From Pagrus major (taxonomy: Eukaryota; Chordata; Actinopteri; Spariformes; Sparidae), in NCBI RefSeq assembly GCF_040436345.1, contig NC_133220.1, positions 1,881,056 through 1,945,055 on the forward strand: a stretch of DNA of 64,000 nucleotides. The letters run 5' to 3'. Position 1 is the stretch's first letter. Each line of letters starts with the position of its first letter. Positions 20,552 to 33,062 of the stretch are shown in pieces. The notes below the pieces were generated by a model. That model had not been told where the DNA came from. It made no database searches and saw only the letters and a program-made list of their open reading frames with translations. Made by a program: the position numbers and the translations under genes.

Positions 20552-21937
20552 ATGGCTTCCAGGTCAGAGGAGGATTTCTGCTGTCCGGTCTGTCACGACG
20601 TCTTCAGAGATCCTGTTGTTCTGTCCTGTAGCCACAGCTTCTGTAAAGACTGTCTGCAGAGCTGGTGGAGACAGAAACAAGCACAGGAGTGTCCAGTTTG
20701 TAAGAGAAGATCTTCAAGGGAACAACCACCTTTAAACCTGGTGTTAAAGAACCTGTGTGAGGCCTTCAGAGACCAGAGAGCTTCAGGGGATCTCTGCAGT
20801 CTGCACTCTGAGAAACTCAAGCTCTTCTGTCTGGACCATCAGCAGCCGGTGTGTCTCGTCTGCAGAGACTCAGAAAAACACATCAACCACACATTCAGAC
20901 CCATCGATGAAGCTGCACGACAACACAAGAAGAAACTTGAAGAAACTCTGGAGCCTTTAAAGAAGAAGTTAAAGGTTTTTGAACAAGTTAAAGTGAAGTT
21001 GGATCAGACAGCAGAACACATGAAGGTCCAGGCCCGACACACAGAGAGGCAGATTATGCAGCAGTTTAAGAAGCTGCACCAGTTTCTAGAAGAGGAAGAG
21101 GAGGCCAGGATGGCTGCACTGAGGGAGGAAGAGGAGCAGAAGAGTCAGATGATGAAGGAGAAGATGGAGGCTCTGAGCAGAGAGATAGCAGCTCTTTCAC
21201 ACACAGTCAGAGCCACAGAGGAGGAGCTGAGAGCTGAAGACGTCTCGTTCCTGCACAACTACAAGGCTGCAGTGGAAAGAGTCCAGCAGCGCCCCCTGCT
21301 GGAGGATCCACAGCTGCCCTCAGGAGCTCTGATAGACCAGGCCAAACACCTGGGCAACCTGAGCTTCAACATCTGGAACAAGATGAAGGACATGGTCTCC
21401 TACACTCCTGTGGTTCTGGACCCAAACACTGCTCATCCAGAACTCATCCTGTCTGAAGATCTGAGCAGTGTGAGACCAGGAGAGAGACAGCAGCTTCCTG
21501 ATAATCCAGAGAGGTTTGATTATTACAGGTCTGTCCTGGGCTCTGAGGGCTTCAACTCAGGGACTCACAGCTGGGACGTCGAGGTTGGAGACAGTACAGA
21601 CTGGTCACTGGGTGTGTTAGCAGAGTCTGCTCGGAGGAAGGTTAACATGTGGTCTAGATTCTGGTATATTCGGTTATTGTCTGGTAAATACTCAGCACAC
21701 TCACCATCAACTCCAGACACTGATGTCGTAGTGCAGAAGAAGCCCCAGAGGATCAGAGTGAATCTGGACTGGAACAGAGGAAAGCTGTCGTTCTCTGATC
21801 CTGACACTAACACACACCTACACACCTTCACACACACTTTCACTGAGAAGATGTTTCCACGCATTAACAGTTGGTATAACATCCCTCTGAAGATATCACC
21901 ACTGAAGGTGTGTGTGACAGTGGAACAGAGCAGGTAG
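20552..21937 (+). CDS. TRIM gene 4: TRIM35-like E3 ligase
   Basis: 461 aa, intact RING and B-box ligands. Two extra residues near the C-terminus ([10 protein letters not shown] instead of SWYNLKIS) lengthen the last SPRY loop; no other copy has them. The coiled coil carries a K-to-M change ([10 protein letters not shown]). SPRY variable parts: [34 protein letters not shown]. The RING/B-box linker is SREQPPLNL. The 3' UTR is type A and is followed by the short spacer. Confidence 0.92.
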   Translation: MASRSEEDFCCPVCHDVFRDPVVLSCSHSFCKDCLQSWWRQKQAQECPVCKRRSSREQPPLNLVLKNLCEAFRDQRASGDLCSLHSEKLKLFCLDHQQPVCLVCRDSEKHINHTFRPIDEAARQHKKKLEETLEPLKKKLKVFEQVKVKLDQTAEHMKVQARHTERQIMQQFKKLHQFLEEEEEARMAALREEEEQKSQMMKEKMEALSREIAALSHTVRATEEELRAEDVSFLHNYKAAVERVQQRPLLEDPQLPSGALIDQAKHLGNLSFNIWNKMKDMVSYTPVVLDPNTAHPELILSEDLSSVRPGERQQLPDNPERFDYYRSVLGSEGFNSGTHSWDVEVGDSTDWSLGVLAESARRKVNMWSRFWYIRLLSGKYSAHSPSTPDTDVVVQKKPQRIRVNLDWNRGKLSFSDPDTNTHLHTFTHTFTEKMFPRINSWYNIPLKISPLKVCVTVEQSR

Positions 21938-22274
21938 AGATAAAGATGATGGTTATATTCATGCTGATCTCTTAAAGTGAAGTCACTGAATCGGACCTGT
22001 TCAGCTTCACCTGCTCCTCCTGCTGCTTCATCGCTCCAAACATCTGTTCCTGTTGTTTCTTTGCTTCTCATTTAGCTCCACACACAGTTTTCTGTTTGCA
22101 TTGTCGACCTTTTTAGACGTTGAGTTATTTCACCTGTTATTTCATTTTTCAATATATCAGTTTAATCAGTTTATCTCATCAGTAACGTGTCATTTAAACA
22201 GTGTTTGTATTGTTTGACTCATGTGAGCGTTGCCATGATTGCAGACAATCACTTTGTGGAAGCTGATGGATCCA

Positions 22275-22280
22275 AATAAA
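22275..22280 (+). terminator. poly(A) signal of TRIM gene 4
   Basis: AATAAA in the conserved context. Confidence 0.75.
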
Positions 22281-22535
22281 GAAAAAAGAATCACTTGATG
22301 AAAAGTTTCATATTTTTTGAGTTTCCCTCAAAACGTTTGACACCTCAAACACAATTTAAACATCAAATCATGAACAGATTCTTATTATCAAACAGGAACC
22401 TTTTTATAAAATACTGAGAAGAGCTTTGACAATATTACAGATTAGCTCCCTTAGATAATGCAGTTCTGCTTTTTATTTTTAACAATGCTTTACAACTTTC
22501 ATCTCTTTAGACAAATGCCTTTTCTGTGAGTCCAG

Positions 22536-22588
22536 ACCTGAAGATATCACCACTGAAGGTGTGTGTGACAGTGGAACAGAGCAGGTAG
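22536..22588 (+). pseudogene. SPRY-tail fragment 3
   Basis: 53 bases, same cut point and type B flank as the others. Confidence 0.9.
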
Positions 22589-22893
22589 ATAAAGATGACT
22601 TTTGTGTTCACTGATTTAGGTTGCACATGCTCCTCTTGCTGTCATTTTTCTAAAACTATCTTTATTTTAGTTTCAGCTTTTATTTCATTACATGGTTTGA
22701 TTTTATATTTTGTTTCTTCATTTCATCGTGTCATTCTCCATAATTTACAGTGTGATTCTTTGTACTGGCAACGCACCAGAAGAGAATGGACAGACACACA
22801 GGCTGACATGTAGGACATTTAATCAAGACGTGATGTAACAATCTGCAAACATTATTATTATTATTATTTTATCATGTATTTGGAGGAGGAGGA
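22589..22893. other. type B flank and ATT-rich spacer, copy 2
   Basis: Counterpart of 7541-7868. No gene. Confidence 0.6.
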
Positions 22894-23394
22894 ACAGCAC
22901 CAGACTCTGTAGCCAGTTTTCATAGTGTGTAATTTATAAAAAAAGACTTGTATAAGCTGACGTTGTGAAAGAAGCGGCTGTAACACAGTTGATATTTTTT
23001 CTGGAGCGTCACAACTTCAGACACATGAGTTGTTTCTCTGTCATGTTTCAGCATCGTGTGGCCCATGGAGCATGCGCACTGGAGACTTCCGCCGACCGAG
23101 CGGGCTAACTTCCGGTTTAGCTCGTGGCTAACTAGAATGAAGATGACATCATTTAACCGTGCGGCTCTTCTAGACTTTCCAAATGTTTTTGGACCGAACG
23201 GCTCAAACTCTGACAGTGAACCGAGTCTCTTCTCGGAGGTTGTGACGCTCAAAAACACGAATCCGCAGTTTTACAGCCGCTTCTTTCACAACGTCAGCTC
23301 ACGGGAAGAGTCTTTTTTGGCCGCGGTGCATCACGGGACGGTGTAATTACACAGTGTGGCCACTATGAAAACTGGCTCCAGAGCCTGGCGCTGT
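22894..23394. mobile_element. fold-back TIR element, copy 2
   Basis: Same ends and internal inverted pair as copy 1, at the same place in the duplicated block, so it was carried by duplication. The inner frame (23137-23346) is open. Confidence 0.7.
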
Positions 23395-24938
23395 TGCTCA
23401 GAGCTTTGGGGGCGTGACGTCGCCTCGCTGCTTGTCCTCTGCAGGACGCCGTAGTTTAGAGGTGTTTCCGCGCTGGCCGCCATGTTGTTCAAACGTTCCG
23501 GCGCCCTGCAGAGTAAACAGCGTCAACAGCGACCTGCTTCAAACATCAGCGCCAAAACCACATTCAGGTCATTTGTTCATCCTCTGTGTGCTTATCCTCA
23601 CATCAGGCTACAGTCCGCCACGGCTTTACACACGAAGTGCTTTTGTTCTTTGCTGTTGTTAAGAGTTGGTGATTGTGGCGAACGTGCCTGAAGTGAATCT
23701 GTGTAAACAGGGACCCTGGTGAAGTTAGTTTAATATTTGACCTCCGTATCAAAGCCTCGATTCCTCCCAGGTTTAGGATTTGTCGGAGGGCTAATTTAGG
23801 AAGACGTTTCTGTTTTGATGAACTTAAAATCACCACAGATTAGGATGCAGTTGAGAGGCAAAGACATGAATCACTGTACAATGCGCCTGCTTCTACCTGG
23901 TGAAGTGAGGGACCGTCGCACAAGTTTGTTTTTCAACTCTCCGTCCAAAGACAAACGCTCGAGACATTTCACCACTGTGAGCTTGTACAAAAATATATAT
24001 TCATATTTGATTCATTCAGTTTATTTCAGTGTATGATTTCCCCAAAATAGCACAACACACACAACGCACTTTTACCCACAATGCCTTTCGGACGCAGGAG
24101 GAAGAAGAACGTAAAGACCAAATCACACAGGAGAGCTGAAGCCACGCCCCTTCCGGTTTCCCCCATGGGACTTTATTTATTTAATAATTTATTGATCCTG
24201 TTTGAATTGTGTCATGAATCACACACACGATGTTCATCAGTTTAAAAAATTATTTTCCAATTCAGTAAATTCTCAATTTGTCATCAAACCAATGAAATAT
24301 CAGACTGAAAATACGTCATTATAAAGACGACACAGTCAACGGTGTCGTTAGTGACGTCGTCTCGTAGCCTAAACATTGTAGAGCTGCTCCTGTATATCAG
24401 CAGCTCACAGAACTGACCAACTGTCCTTTCACATAACTGCAGTTGTCAATATGAGCAGAGTTATTGTGTGTTTTAATGATATTTTGTTGTGCTGCAGAGA
24501 CGCTCTGGCCGACAAAGTTTGTTCTCAGATGTAATAAAACATGTTTGTTTGGCAGAGATCGGGAGAAATGCCACATCATCATGATTGTACTAGTTTTCCA
24601 TAATTGCAATATCACTTTTTGACCATATTGTGCATTATGATATCAAAGTGTCTCGTGTGTCTTGTACATTGATGTATTGAAGGAAACGACTGCAAAAAAA
24701 CAAGAAAAATCTAATTAAACTAACTTCATCCTGGTTAAATAGTGAAGGACGGAGCATTAGCTTTTCAATTTTATTTTATTTGACAGTTCTTTTCATTTAA
24801 CTCGACATTAATCTTTATTTTAATATTATATGTCTTGTTGTTAATGCTAGAAGTTTACTGTCCAATGTCCCACAAGGTGATGAAGCTGCAGCCACAAAGA
24901 TGAGGACTGTTACTGTGAACCCATAAAGTGCAGCCGAG
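23395..24938. other. type b upstream block, copy 2
   Basis: As 8369-9979, with the YY1-like site at 23476-23487. A segment near 24600 is missing relative to copies 1 and 3 ('tagttttcca' joins directly to 'taattgcaatatcac'). No gene. Confidence 0.5.
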
Positions 24939-25063
24939 GTCTCGATCCTGAACCCGGAGCCTGGTTCCTCCTTCTCTCCACACGACGCCCCACAGTCCAG
25001 GGAGGTGTAGAGACGTTACAGCAGGCGACGTTCGCTCAGAGGCAGCAGGTCACAGGACACAAC
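24939..25063 (+). other. candidate noncoding exon 1 of type b gene, copy 2
   Basis: Donor ACAAC|GTAAGT at 25063/25064; intron 25064-25732; acceptor 'tttctttccag' before the stub's leader. Confidence 0.45.
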
Positions 25064-25749
25064 GTAAGTAAACTTTTATTTATATAGCAGCTTTAAAAAC
25101 AAAGTTACAAAGTGCTGCAGAGGATACAAATACAGAAAACAACATACGTATACAGCGATATACAGAAGAATATAAATTACAGCTTTGTTAAAGGAAAAGC
25201 AAGAAGACTGATGTGACCCCCCTGGAATTAAGTCATTTTCAGTTTGGCCTTTGATGAATCAGATTCATCAGGTCACTGTGACCATCAGTGGGCTCCAGTG
25301 TGTGAACGTTTTGGTCGCACATGCGCTGAAAAATCTGTCAAGTGAGACTATAAATTCTCATTGGTCTCACCGGTGCGCCTGACATTTAGCAGGTCAGATT
25401 TAAAATAAAGGATCAAATATTGTTTAGCAGTCAAAAACACAAAGCAAGTCCACAAACACCTGCACAAGTACTACACATGTAGTCAGTATCCCAGTGAGAC
25501 CAGGAACACTTCAGTCTGAACATCAAGTTTAAACCTTTTTTAATCAGTTCATGTTTTTATAATACTACAGTAAAAAACTACTGACTGTCAGTGAACATCA
25601 GACAACCAAATCATACTTTGGCACTTACCCCGTGTTTCTGTGGTGGTGACACACTGTATAAAAATTTAAGCAATGTGTCATTTTAACAATTCCCATAAAT
25701 TACTTCCTGTTTGCTCTTTTTTTTCTTTCCAGCTTCACTCAGAGACAAA

Positions 25750-25944
25750 ATGGCTTCCAGATCAGAGGAGCATCTCTGCTGTCCGGTCTGTCAGGACGTC
25801 TACAGAAATCCTGTTGTTCTGTCCTGTAGCCACAGCTTCTGTAAAGACTGTATGACGAGCTGGTGGAGAGAGAAACAAGCACAGGAGTGTGCAGTTTGTA
25901 GGACGGTATCTTCAACGAGAGAACAATCACTTTGTGGAAGCTGA
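25750..25944 (+). pseudogene. TRIM type b stub 2: complete RING only, 64 codons
   Basis: ATG, then a RING with all eight zinc ligands (C11 to C50) in 64 codons, ending TREQSLCGS-stop. After the RING an internal deletion joins codon 58 to the type A 3' UTR ('gagaac|aatcactttgtgg', 2-bp overlap AC), removing B-box, coiled coil and SPRY. The candidate first exon, intron, strong start context and the poly(A) signal are all kept, so it could still be transcribed as a RING-only protein. The usual SLQ after C34 is replaced by MTS. Called a pseudogene because it lacks the dimerising and target-binding parts; a short functional product is possible. Confidence 0.82.
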
Positions 25945-25952
25945 TGGATCCA

Positions 25953-25958
25953 AATAAA
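25953..25958 (+). terminator. poly(A) signal behind RING stub 2
   Basis: AATAAA only 8 bases after the stub's stop codon, inherited from a type A 3' UTR. Confidence 0.7.
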
Positions 25959-26468
25959 GAAAAAAGAGTCACTTTTACATTTAAGCTTCCAGGTTTTTCT
26001 TCAGTGCAGTCTGATGCAGTTTATTTCACACTTACACATTTTCTGGGTTTGTTTCTCAGTGTTTTTAACTTTCAGCCGTCGCTCTGCATTTGTTTTATTA
26101 TTATTTGTGTAGTGGCAGAAAACAGTTCAGAGTTTTTCCTTTAACCCTTTATGTCCTGATGCAGTGTCGGACTCGCAGTTTGTGTCCAAGAACATCAGTC
26201 ATGTCAGTGCACATCTTTAGTAGCTGTGGAGATATTTCAGTCTGGACCAAAGCGCTGGACCGACCCACAGGAATTGGCATCGATACAGCCACACTGCTGA
26301 ATATCAAACGTACGTCCACTGAAAACAGTATAAAACCTTTAACAGAAGAAAAACACGGGTGCTGTCAACACTTTCTATACTCACTGTGTGTGAAGGCGCT
26401 TCCTGTTTCCTGTCCAGTGGTTATGTTAAGGACACTGAGATATAAACAGACATATGCACTCCTACACT

Positions 26469-26502
<34 letters not shown>

Positions 26503-26550
26503 TGGACTGGCCCGTTTCTACATGTTCAGCTCAGCAGATTGTGAGTCCAG
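25959..26550. other. long spacer after stub 2
   Basis: Copy of the long spacer with a CA run at about 26472-26500. No gene. Confidence 0.6.
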
Positions 26551-26603
26551 ACCTGAAGATATCACCACTGAAGGTGTGTGTGACAGTGGAACAGAGCAGG
26601 TAG
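26551..26603 (+). pseudogene. SPRY-tail fragment 4
   Basis: 53 bases, same cut point. Confidence 0.9.
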
Positions 26604-27205
26604 ATAAAGATGACGTTTGCGTTCACTGATTTTGACCTGTCAGGTTGCACATGCTCCTCTTGCTGTCATTTTTCTAAAAACATATTTATTTTACTTTCAG
26701 ATATTATTTCATTATTTGGTTTGATTTGAGTTTTTGTTTCTTGATTTCAAATATGACGAAACATCAAAATGTAAATCTCTGATGGATCTGTGATTTTATC
26801 TCATTAACACAACCAGGACATTGGAATTAAACATGCAACAATTACACACAAAGGCCTCAATCATTATAAAACCATCATCTTTTCAACAGATAAAAATGCT
26901 TAAAGTGCAGATTTAGCAGTGGGGGGTCGGGGTGGGGGTGGAGAGACATGACCTCAGTATGTCCTGAATCCTGGCTACGGCCCTGCCACAGTGGATCACA
27001 GCGGCTCTGCACAGCTCTGACACACTTACACACCGATGTCTGGAGCGTCTGTGGCCTTTTGGCTGATCGAGCATGTTGGATCACACGCCCACTTGTACAC
27101 AACGCTACGGTGGCTGAGGAGGACAAAAGACCGCAGCAGTGTCCAGCAATAAATCTGTACTTTGGACTGAAACACGTCCCTGTGTTACCTGTGAAGCTAC
27201 AACGT
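26604..27205. other. type B flank joined to type a upstream block, gene 5
   Basis: Joined at 'caacagat|aaaaatgc' near 26890; G-rich run at 26921-26940, one G shorter than the other copies. No gene. Confidence 0.65.
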
Positions 27206-27209
27206 TTAA

Positions 27210-27434
27210 AGGAGCAGTCTGTAGTTTAAGGGAAGAAATGTTAATCAGAAGACAAAGATCTTCATTGAATAAACCAACTGACCTTAAAGGACAAACACAG
27301 TTTCATACTGTTTTACTTTGTTTATATGTGGCGGACCCTGCCACCTTTCTAGCTTCAAACAGTGTTCTGGGAACTCATTGTTACCTCATTAATATTGTAA
27401 ATATAAAAATCCTCCAAAACTGTGCAGAGCTCCT
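27210..27434 (+). mobile_element. TTAA MITE upstream of TRIM gene 5
   Basis: 225 bp, flanked by TTAA at 27206-27209 and 27435-27438. Confidence 0.88.
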
Positions 27435-27438
27435 TTAA

Positions 27439-27790
27439 GAGAAGCCGTCTGACAGAGCTCCTCCCCTCAACACACTCACCCGGGAAAAAAACAGGAAACA
27501 GTTTGTTGTTCTTCCTCATTGAAGAGAGACACACGGACAGAGACGATCAAATTGTCCCTCAGACCAAAGTCAAACAGAAACAGCGTCTTCTGAGTGAGTT
27601 CAGCTACAAGAGAGAGAAACTACACTCAACAGCACTGCTTCAACCTGCAGACTCACACACTGAAGGTGAGTTTGACTGAAACACAACTCAAAGTGAAAGT
27701 AAATGTCAGTGCTGTTAGTGGAGGAGTGAGCAGAGCCGTGACTGACTGTACTTTCTGTCTGCTGCGTTTTCAGCTTCACTCACAGACAAA
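27439..27790 (+). other. TRIM gene 5 noncoding exon 1 and 5' UTR intron
   Basis: Exon 1 ends at 27665; intron 27666-27773; leader 27774-27790. Confidence 0.7.
27690..27703 (+). promoter_or_regulatory. IRF/ISRE-like motif, gene 5
   Basis: AAAGTGAAAGTAAA at the same intron offset. Confidence 0.45.
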
Positions 27791-29167
27791 ATGGCTTCCA
27801 GGTCAGAGGAGGATCTCTGCTGTCCGGTCTGTCACGACGTCTTCAGAGATCCTGTTGTTCTGTCCTGTAGCCACAGCTTCTGTAAAGACTGTCTGCAGAG
27901 CTGGTGGAGACAGAAACAAGCACAGGAGTGTCCAGTTTGTAAGAGAAGATCTTCAAGGGATCAACCACCTCTTAGTCTGGCGTTAAAGAACCTGTGTGAA
28001 GCCTTCAGAGACCAGAGAGCTTCAGGGGATCTCTGCAGTCTGCACTCTGAGAAACTCAAGCTCTTCTGTCTGGACCATCAGCAGCCGGTGTGTCTCGTCT
28101 GCAGAGACTCAGAAAAACACACAAACCACAGATTCAGACCCATCGATGAAGCTGCACGACAACACAAGAAGAAACTTGAAGAAACTCTGGAGCCTTTAAA
28201 GGAGAAGTTAAAGGCTTTTGAAGAAGTTAAAGTGAAGTTTGATCAGACAGCAGAACACATGAAGGTCCAGGCCCGACACACAGAGAGGCAGATTAAGCAG
28301 CAGTTTAAGAAGCTGCACCAGTTTCTAGAAGAGGAAGAGGAGGCCAGGATGGCTGCACTGAGGGAGGAAGAGGAGCAGAAGAGTCAGATGATGAAGGAGA
28401 AGATGGAGGCTCTGAGCAGAGAGATAGCAGCTCTTTCACACACAGTCAGAGCCACAGAGGAGGAGCTGAGAGCTGAAGACGTCTCATTCCTGCACAACAA
28501 GGCTGCAGTGGAAAGAGTCCAGCAGCGCCCCCTGCTGGAGGATCCACAGCTGCCCTCAGGAGCTCTGATAGACCAGGCCAAACACCTGGGCAACCTGAGC
28601 TTCAACATCTGGAACAAGATGAAGGACATGGTCTCCTACACTCCTGTGGTTCTGGACCCAAACACTGCTCATCCAAAACTCATCCTGTCTGAAGATCTGA
28701 GCAGTGTGAGACTAGGAGGTAAACAGCAGCTTCCTGATAATCCAGAGAGGTTTGATAACCTCTATTCTGTCCTGGGCTCTGAGGGCTTCAACTCAGGGAC
28801 TCACAGCTGGGATGTCGAGGTTGGAAACAGTACATACTGGAGACTGGGTGTGTTAGCAGAGTCTGACCAGAGGAAGGGTTACATGTTGTCTAGATTCTGG
28901 TATATTCAGTTATTGTCTGGTAAATACACAGCACACTCACCATCATCTTCAAACACTGATGTCGTAGTGCAGAAGAAGCTCCAGAGGATCAGAGTGAATC
29001 TGGACTGGAACAGAGGAAAGCTGTCGTTCTCTGATCCTGACACTAACACACACCTACACACCTTCACACACACTTTCACTGAGAAGATGTTTCCACACAT
29101 TTACAGTTGGGATAACCTGAAGATATTACCACTGAAGGTGTGTGTGACAGTGGAACAGAGCAGGTAG
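27791..29167 (+). CDS. TRIM gene 5: TRIM35-like E3 ligase
   Basis: 458 aa, the shortest intact copy. One codon is lost in the coiled-coil/PRY connector ([12 protein letters not shown] instead of [13 protein letters not shown]), an in-frame 3-base deletion. RING and B-box are complete. SPRY variable parts: [54 protein letters not shown]. One change near the end (LKILPLKV for LKISPLKV) is unique. Type A 3' UTR and short spacer follow. Confidence 0.92.
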   Translation: MASRSEEDLCCPVCHDVFRDPVVLSCSHSFCKDCLQSWWRQKQAQECPVCKRRSSRDQPPLSLALKNLCEAFRDQRASGDLCSLHSEKLKLFCLDHQQPVCLVCRDSEKHTNHRFRPIDEAARQHKKKLEETLEPLKEKLKAFEEVKVKFDQTAEHMKVQARHTERQIKQQFKKLHQFLEEEEEARMAALREEEEQKSQMMKEKMEALSREIAALSHTVRATEEELRAEDVSFLHNKAAVERVQQRPLLEDPQLPSGALIDQAKHLGNLSFNIWNKMKDMVSYTPVVLDPNTAHPKLILSEDLSSVRLGGKQQLPDNPERFDNLYSVLGSEGFNSGTHSWDVEVGNSTYWRLGVLAESDQRKGYMLSRFWYIQLLSGKYTAHSPSSSNTDVVVQKKLQRIRVNLDWNRGKLSFSDPDTNTHLHTFTHTFTEKMFPHIYSWDNLKILPLKVCVTVEQSR

Positions 29168-29504
29168 AGATAAAGATGATGGTTATATTCATGCTGATCT
29201 CTTAAAGTGAAGTCACTGAATCGGACCTGTTCAGCTTCACCTGCTCCTCCTGCTGCTTCATCGCTCCAAACATCTGTTCCTGTTGTTTCTTTGCTTCTCA
29301 TTTAGCTCCACACACAGTTTTCTGTTTGCATTGTCGACCTTTTTAGACGTTAAGTTGTTTCACCTGTTATTTCATTTTTCAATATGTCAGTTTAATCAGT
29401 TTATCTCATCAGTAACGTGTCATTTAAACAGTGTTTGTATTGTTTGACTCATGTGAGCGTTGCCATGATTGCAGACAATCACTTTGTGGAAGCTGATGGA
29501 TCCA

Positions 29505-29510
29505 AATAAA
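29505..29510 (+). terminator. poly(A) signal of TRIM gene 5
   Basis: AATAAA in the conserved context. Confidence 0.75.
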
Positions 29511-29764
29511 GAAAAAAGAATCACTTGATGAAAAGTTTCATATTTTTTGAGTTTCCCTCAAAACGTTTGACATCTCAAACACGATTTAAACATCAAATCA
29601 TGAACAGATTCTTATTATCAAACAGGAACCTTTTTATAAAATACTGAGAAGAGCTTTGACAATATTACAGATTAGCTTCCTTAGATAATGCAGTTCTGCT
29701 TTTTATTTTTATTTTTCTTCACAACTTTCATCTCTTTACACAAATGCCTTTTCTGTGAGTCCAG

Positions 29765-29817
29765 ACCTGAAGATATCACCACTGAAGGTGTGTGTGACAG
29801 TGGAACAGAGCAGGTAG
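29765..29817 (+). pseudogene. SPRY-tail fragment 5
   Basis: 53 bases, same cut point and type B flank. Confidence 0.9.
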
Positions 29818-30125
29818 ATAAAGATGACTTTTGTGTTCACTGATTTAGGTTGCACATGCTCCTCTTGCTGTCATTTTTCTAAAACTATCTTTAGTTTAGT
29901 TTCAGCTTTTATTTCATTACATGGTTTGATTTTATATTTTGTTTCTTAATTTCATCGTGTCATTCTTCATAATTTACAGTGTGATTCTTTGTACTGGCAA
30001 CGCACCAGAAGAGAATGGACAGACACACAGGCTGACATGTAGGACATTTAATCAAGACGTGATGTAACAATCTGCAAACATTATTATCATTATTATTATT
30101 TTATCATGTATTTGGAGGAGGAGGA

Positions 30126-30624
30126 ACAGCACCAGACTCTGTAGCCAGTTTTCATAGTGTGTAATTAAAAAAAAGACTTGTATAAGCTGACGTTGTGAAA
30201 GAAGCGGCTGTAACACAGTTGATATTTTTTCTGGAGCGTCACAACTTCAGACACATGAGTTGTTTCTCTGTCATGTTTCAGCATCGTGTGGCCCATAGAG
30301 CATGCGCACTGGAGACTTCCGCCGACCGAGCGGGCTAACTTCCGGTTTAGCTCGTGGCTAACTAGAATGAAGATGACATCATTTAATCGTGCGGCTCTTC
30401 TAGACTTTCCAAATGTGTTTGGACCGAGTGGCTCAAACTCTGACAGTGAACCGAGTCTCTTCTCGGAGGTTGTGACGCTCAAAAACACGAATCCGCAGTT
30501 TTACAGCCGCTTCTTTCACAACGTCAGCTCACGGGAAGAGTCTGTTTGGGCCGCGGTGCATCACGGGACGGTGTAATTACACAGTGTGGCCACTATGAAA
30601 ACTGGCTCCAGAGCCTGGCGCTGT
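30126..30624. mobile_element. fold-back TIR element, copy 3
   Basis: Same structure as copies 1 and 2; the inner 69-codon frame (30367-30576) is open, with one F-L to V-W replacement near its end. Confidence 0.7.
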
Positions 30625-32241
30625 TGCTCAGAGCTTTGGGGGCGTGACGTCGCCTCGCTGTTTGTCCTCTGCAGGACGCCGTAGTTTAGAGGTGTTTCCG
30701 CGCTGGCCGCCATGTTGTTCAAACGTTCCGGCGCCCTGCAGAGTAAACAGCGTCAACAGCGACCTGCTTCAAACATCAGCGCCAAAACCACATTCAGGTC
30801 ATTTGTTCATCCTCTGTGTGCTTATTCTCACATCAGGCTACAGTCCGCCACGGCTGTAAACACGAAGTGCTTTTGTTCTTTGCTGTTGTTAAGAGTTGGT
30901 GATTGTGGCCTGAAGTGAATCTGTGTAAACAGGGACCCTGGTGAAGTTAGTTTAATATTTGACCTCCGTATCAAAGCCTCGATTCCTCCCAGGTTTAGGA
31001 TTTGTCGGAGGGCTAATTTAGGAAGACGTTTCTGTTTTGATGAACTTAAAATCACCACAGATTAGGATGCAGTTGAGAGGCAAAGACATGAGTCACTGTA
31101 CAATGCGCCTGCTTCTACCTGGTGAAGTGAGGGACCGTCGCACAAGTTTGTTTTTCAACTCTCCGTCCAAAGACAAACGCTCGAGACATTTCACCACTGT
31201 GAGCTTGTACAAAAATATATATTCATATTTGATTCATTCAGTTTATTTCAGTGTATGATTTCCCCAAAATAGCACAACACACAACGCACTTTTACCCACA
31301 ATGCCTTTCGGACGCAGGAGGAAGAAGAACGTAAAGACCAAATCACACAGGAGAGCTGAAGCCACGCCCCTTCCGGTTTCCCCCATGGGACTTTATTTAT
31401 TTAATAATTTATTGATCCTGTTTGAATTGTGTCATGAATCACACACATGATGTTCGTCAGTTTAAAAGATTATTTTCCAATTTAGAAAATTCTCAATTTG
31501 TCATCAAACCAATGAAATATCAGACTGAAAATACGTCATTATAAAGACGACACAGCCAACAGTGTCGTTAGTGACGTCGTCTCGTAGCCTAAACATTGTA
31601 GAGCTGCTCCTGTATATCAGCAGCTCACAGAACTGACCAACTGTCCTTTCACATAACTGCAGTTGTCAACATGAGCAGAGTTATTGTGTGTTTTAATGAT
31701 ATTTTGTTGTGCTGCAGAGACGCTCTGGCCGACAAAGTTTGTTCTCAGATGTAATAAAACATGTTTGTTTGGCAGAGATCGGGAGAAATGCCACATCATC
31801 ATGATTTTACTAGTTTTCCATTGACAGTGAAAATTGTTGTGTAAAATATTCTTCATTCATAATAATCATGAATTATAGCGCAATCGCAACATCCGTCAAA
31901 ATAATTGCAATATCACCTTTTGACCATATTGTGCATTATGATATCAAAGTGTCTCTCGTGTGTCTTGTACATTGATGTATTGAAGGAAACGACTGCAAAA
32001 AAACAAGTAAAATCTAATTAAACTAACTTCATCCTGGTTAAATAGTGTAGGACGGAGCATTAGCTTTTCAATTTTATTTTATTTGACAGTTCTTTTCATT
32101 TAACTCGGCATTAATCTTTATTTTAATATTATATGTCTTGTTGTTAATGCTAGAAGTTTACTGTCCAATGTCCCACAAGGTGATGAAGCTGCAGCCACAA
32201 AGATGAGGACTGTTACTGTGAACCCATAAAGTGCAGCCGAG
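30625..32241. other. type b upstream block, copy 3
   Basis: As 8369-9979, with the YY1-like site at 30706-30717. No gene. Confidence 0.5.
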
Positions 32242-32366
32242 GTCTCGATCCTGAACCCGGAGCCTGGTTCCTCCTTCTCTCCACACGACGCCCCACAGTC
32301 CAGGGAGGTGTAGAGACGTTACAGCAGGCGATGTTCGCTCAGAGGCAGCAGGTCTCAGGACTCAAC
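32242..32366 (+). other. candidate noncoding exon 1 of TRIM gene 6
   Basis: Donor CTCAAC|GTAAGT; intron 32367-33045 (679 bp) ending 'gttttccag'. In this copy a C-to-T change makes an ATG at 32331, absent from the other two copies. If the exon is real, this opens an upstream frame overlapping the TRIM start out of frame. Confidence 0.45.
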
Positions 32367-33062
32367 GTAAGTAAACTTTTATTTATACAGCAGCTTTAAA
32401 AACAAAGTTACAAAGTGCTGCAGAGGATACAAATACAGAAAACAACATACGTATACAGCAATATACAGAAGAATATAAATTACAGCTTTGTTAAAGGAAA
32501 AGCAAGAAGACTGATGTGACCCGCCTGGAATTAAGTCATTTTTAGGGTAAAGACACTTTGGCCTTTGATGAATCAGATTCATCAGGTCACTGTGACCATC
32601 AGTGGGCTCCAGTGTGTGAACGTTTTGGTCGCACATGCGCTGAAAAATCTGTCAAGTGAGACTATAAATTCTCATTGGTCTCACCGGTGCGCCTGACATT
32701 TAGCAGGTCAGATTTAAAATAAAGGATCAAATATTTTTTAGCAGTCAAAAACACAAAGCAAGTCCACAAACACCTGCACAAGTACTACACATGTAGTCAG
32801 TAGCCCAGTGAGACCAGGAACACTTCAGTCTGAACATCAAGTTTAAACCTTTTTTAATCAGTTCATGTTTTTATAATACTACAGTAAAAAACTACTGACT
32901 GTCAGTGAACATCAGACAACCAAATCATACTTTGGCACTTACCCAGTGTTTCTGTGGTGGTGACAAAATGTATAAAAATTTAAGTAATGTGTCATTTTAA
33001 CAATTCCCATAAATTACTTCCTGTTCGCTGTTTTTTGTTTTCCAGCTTCACTCAGAGACAAA

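Noticed and set aside
26090-26629. Frame of up to 179 codons in the long spacer, also at 18854, 37503 and 41051
   Set aside because: Starts at TTG, includes the CA repeat (HTHTHT), and its length changes with the repeat number; no domain seen.
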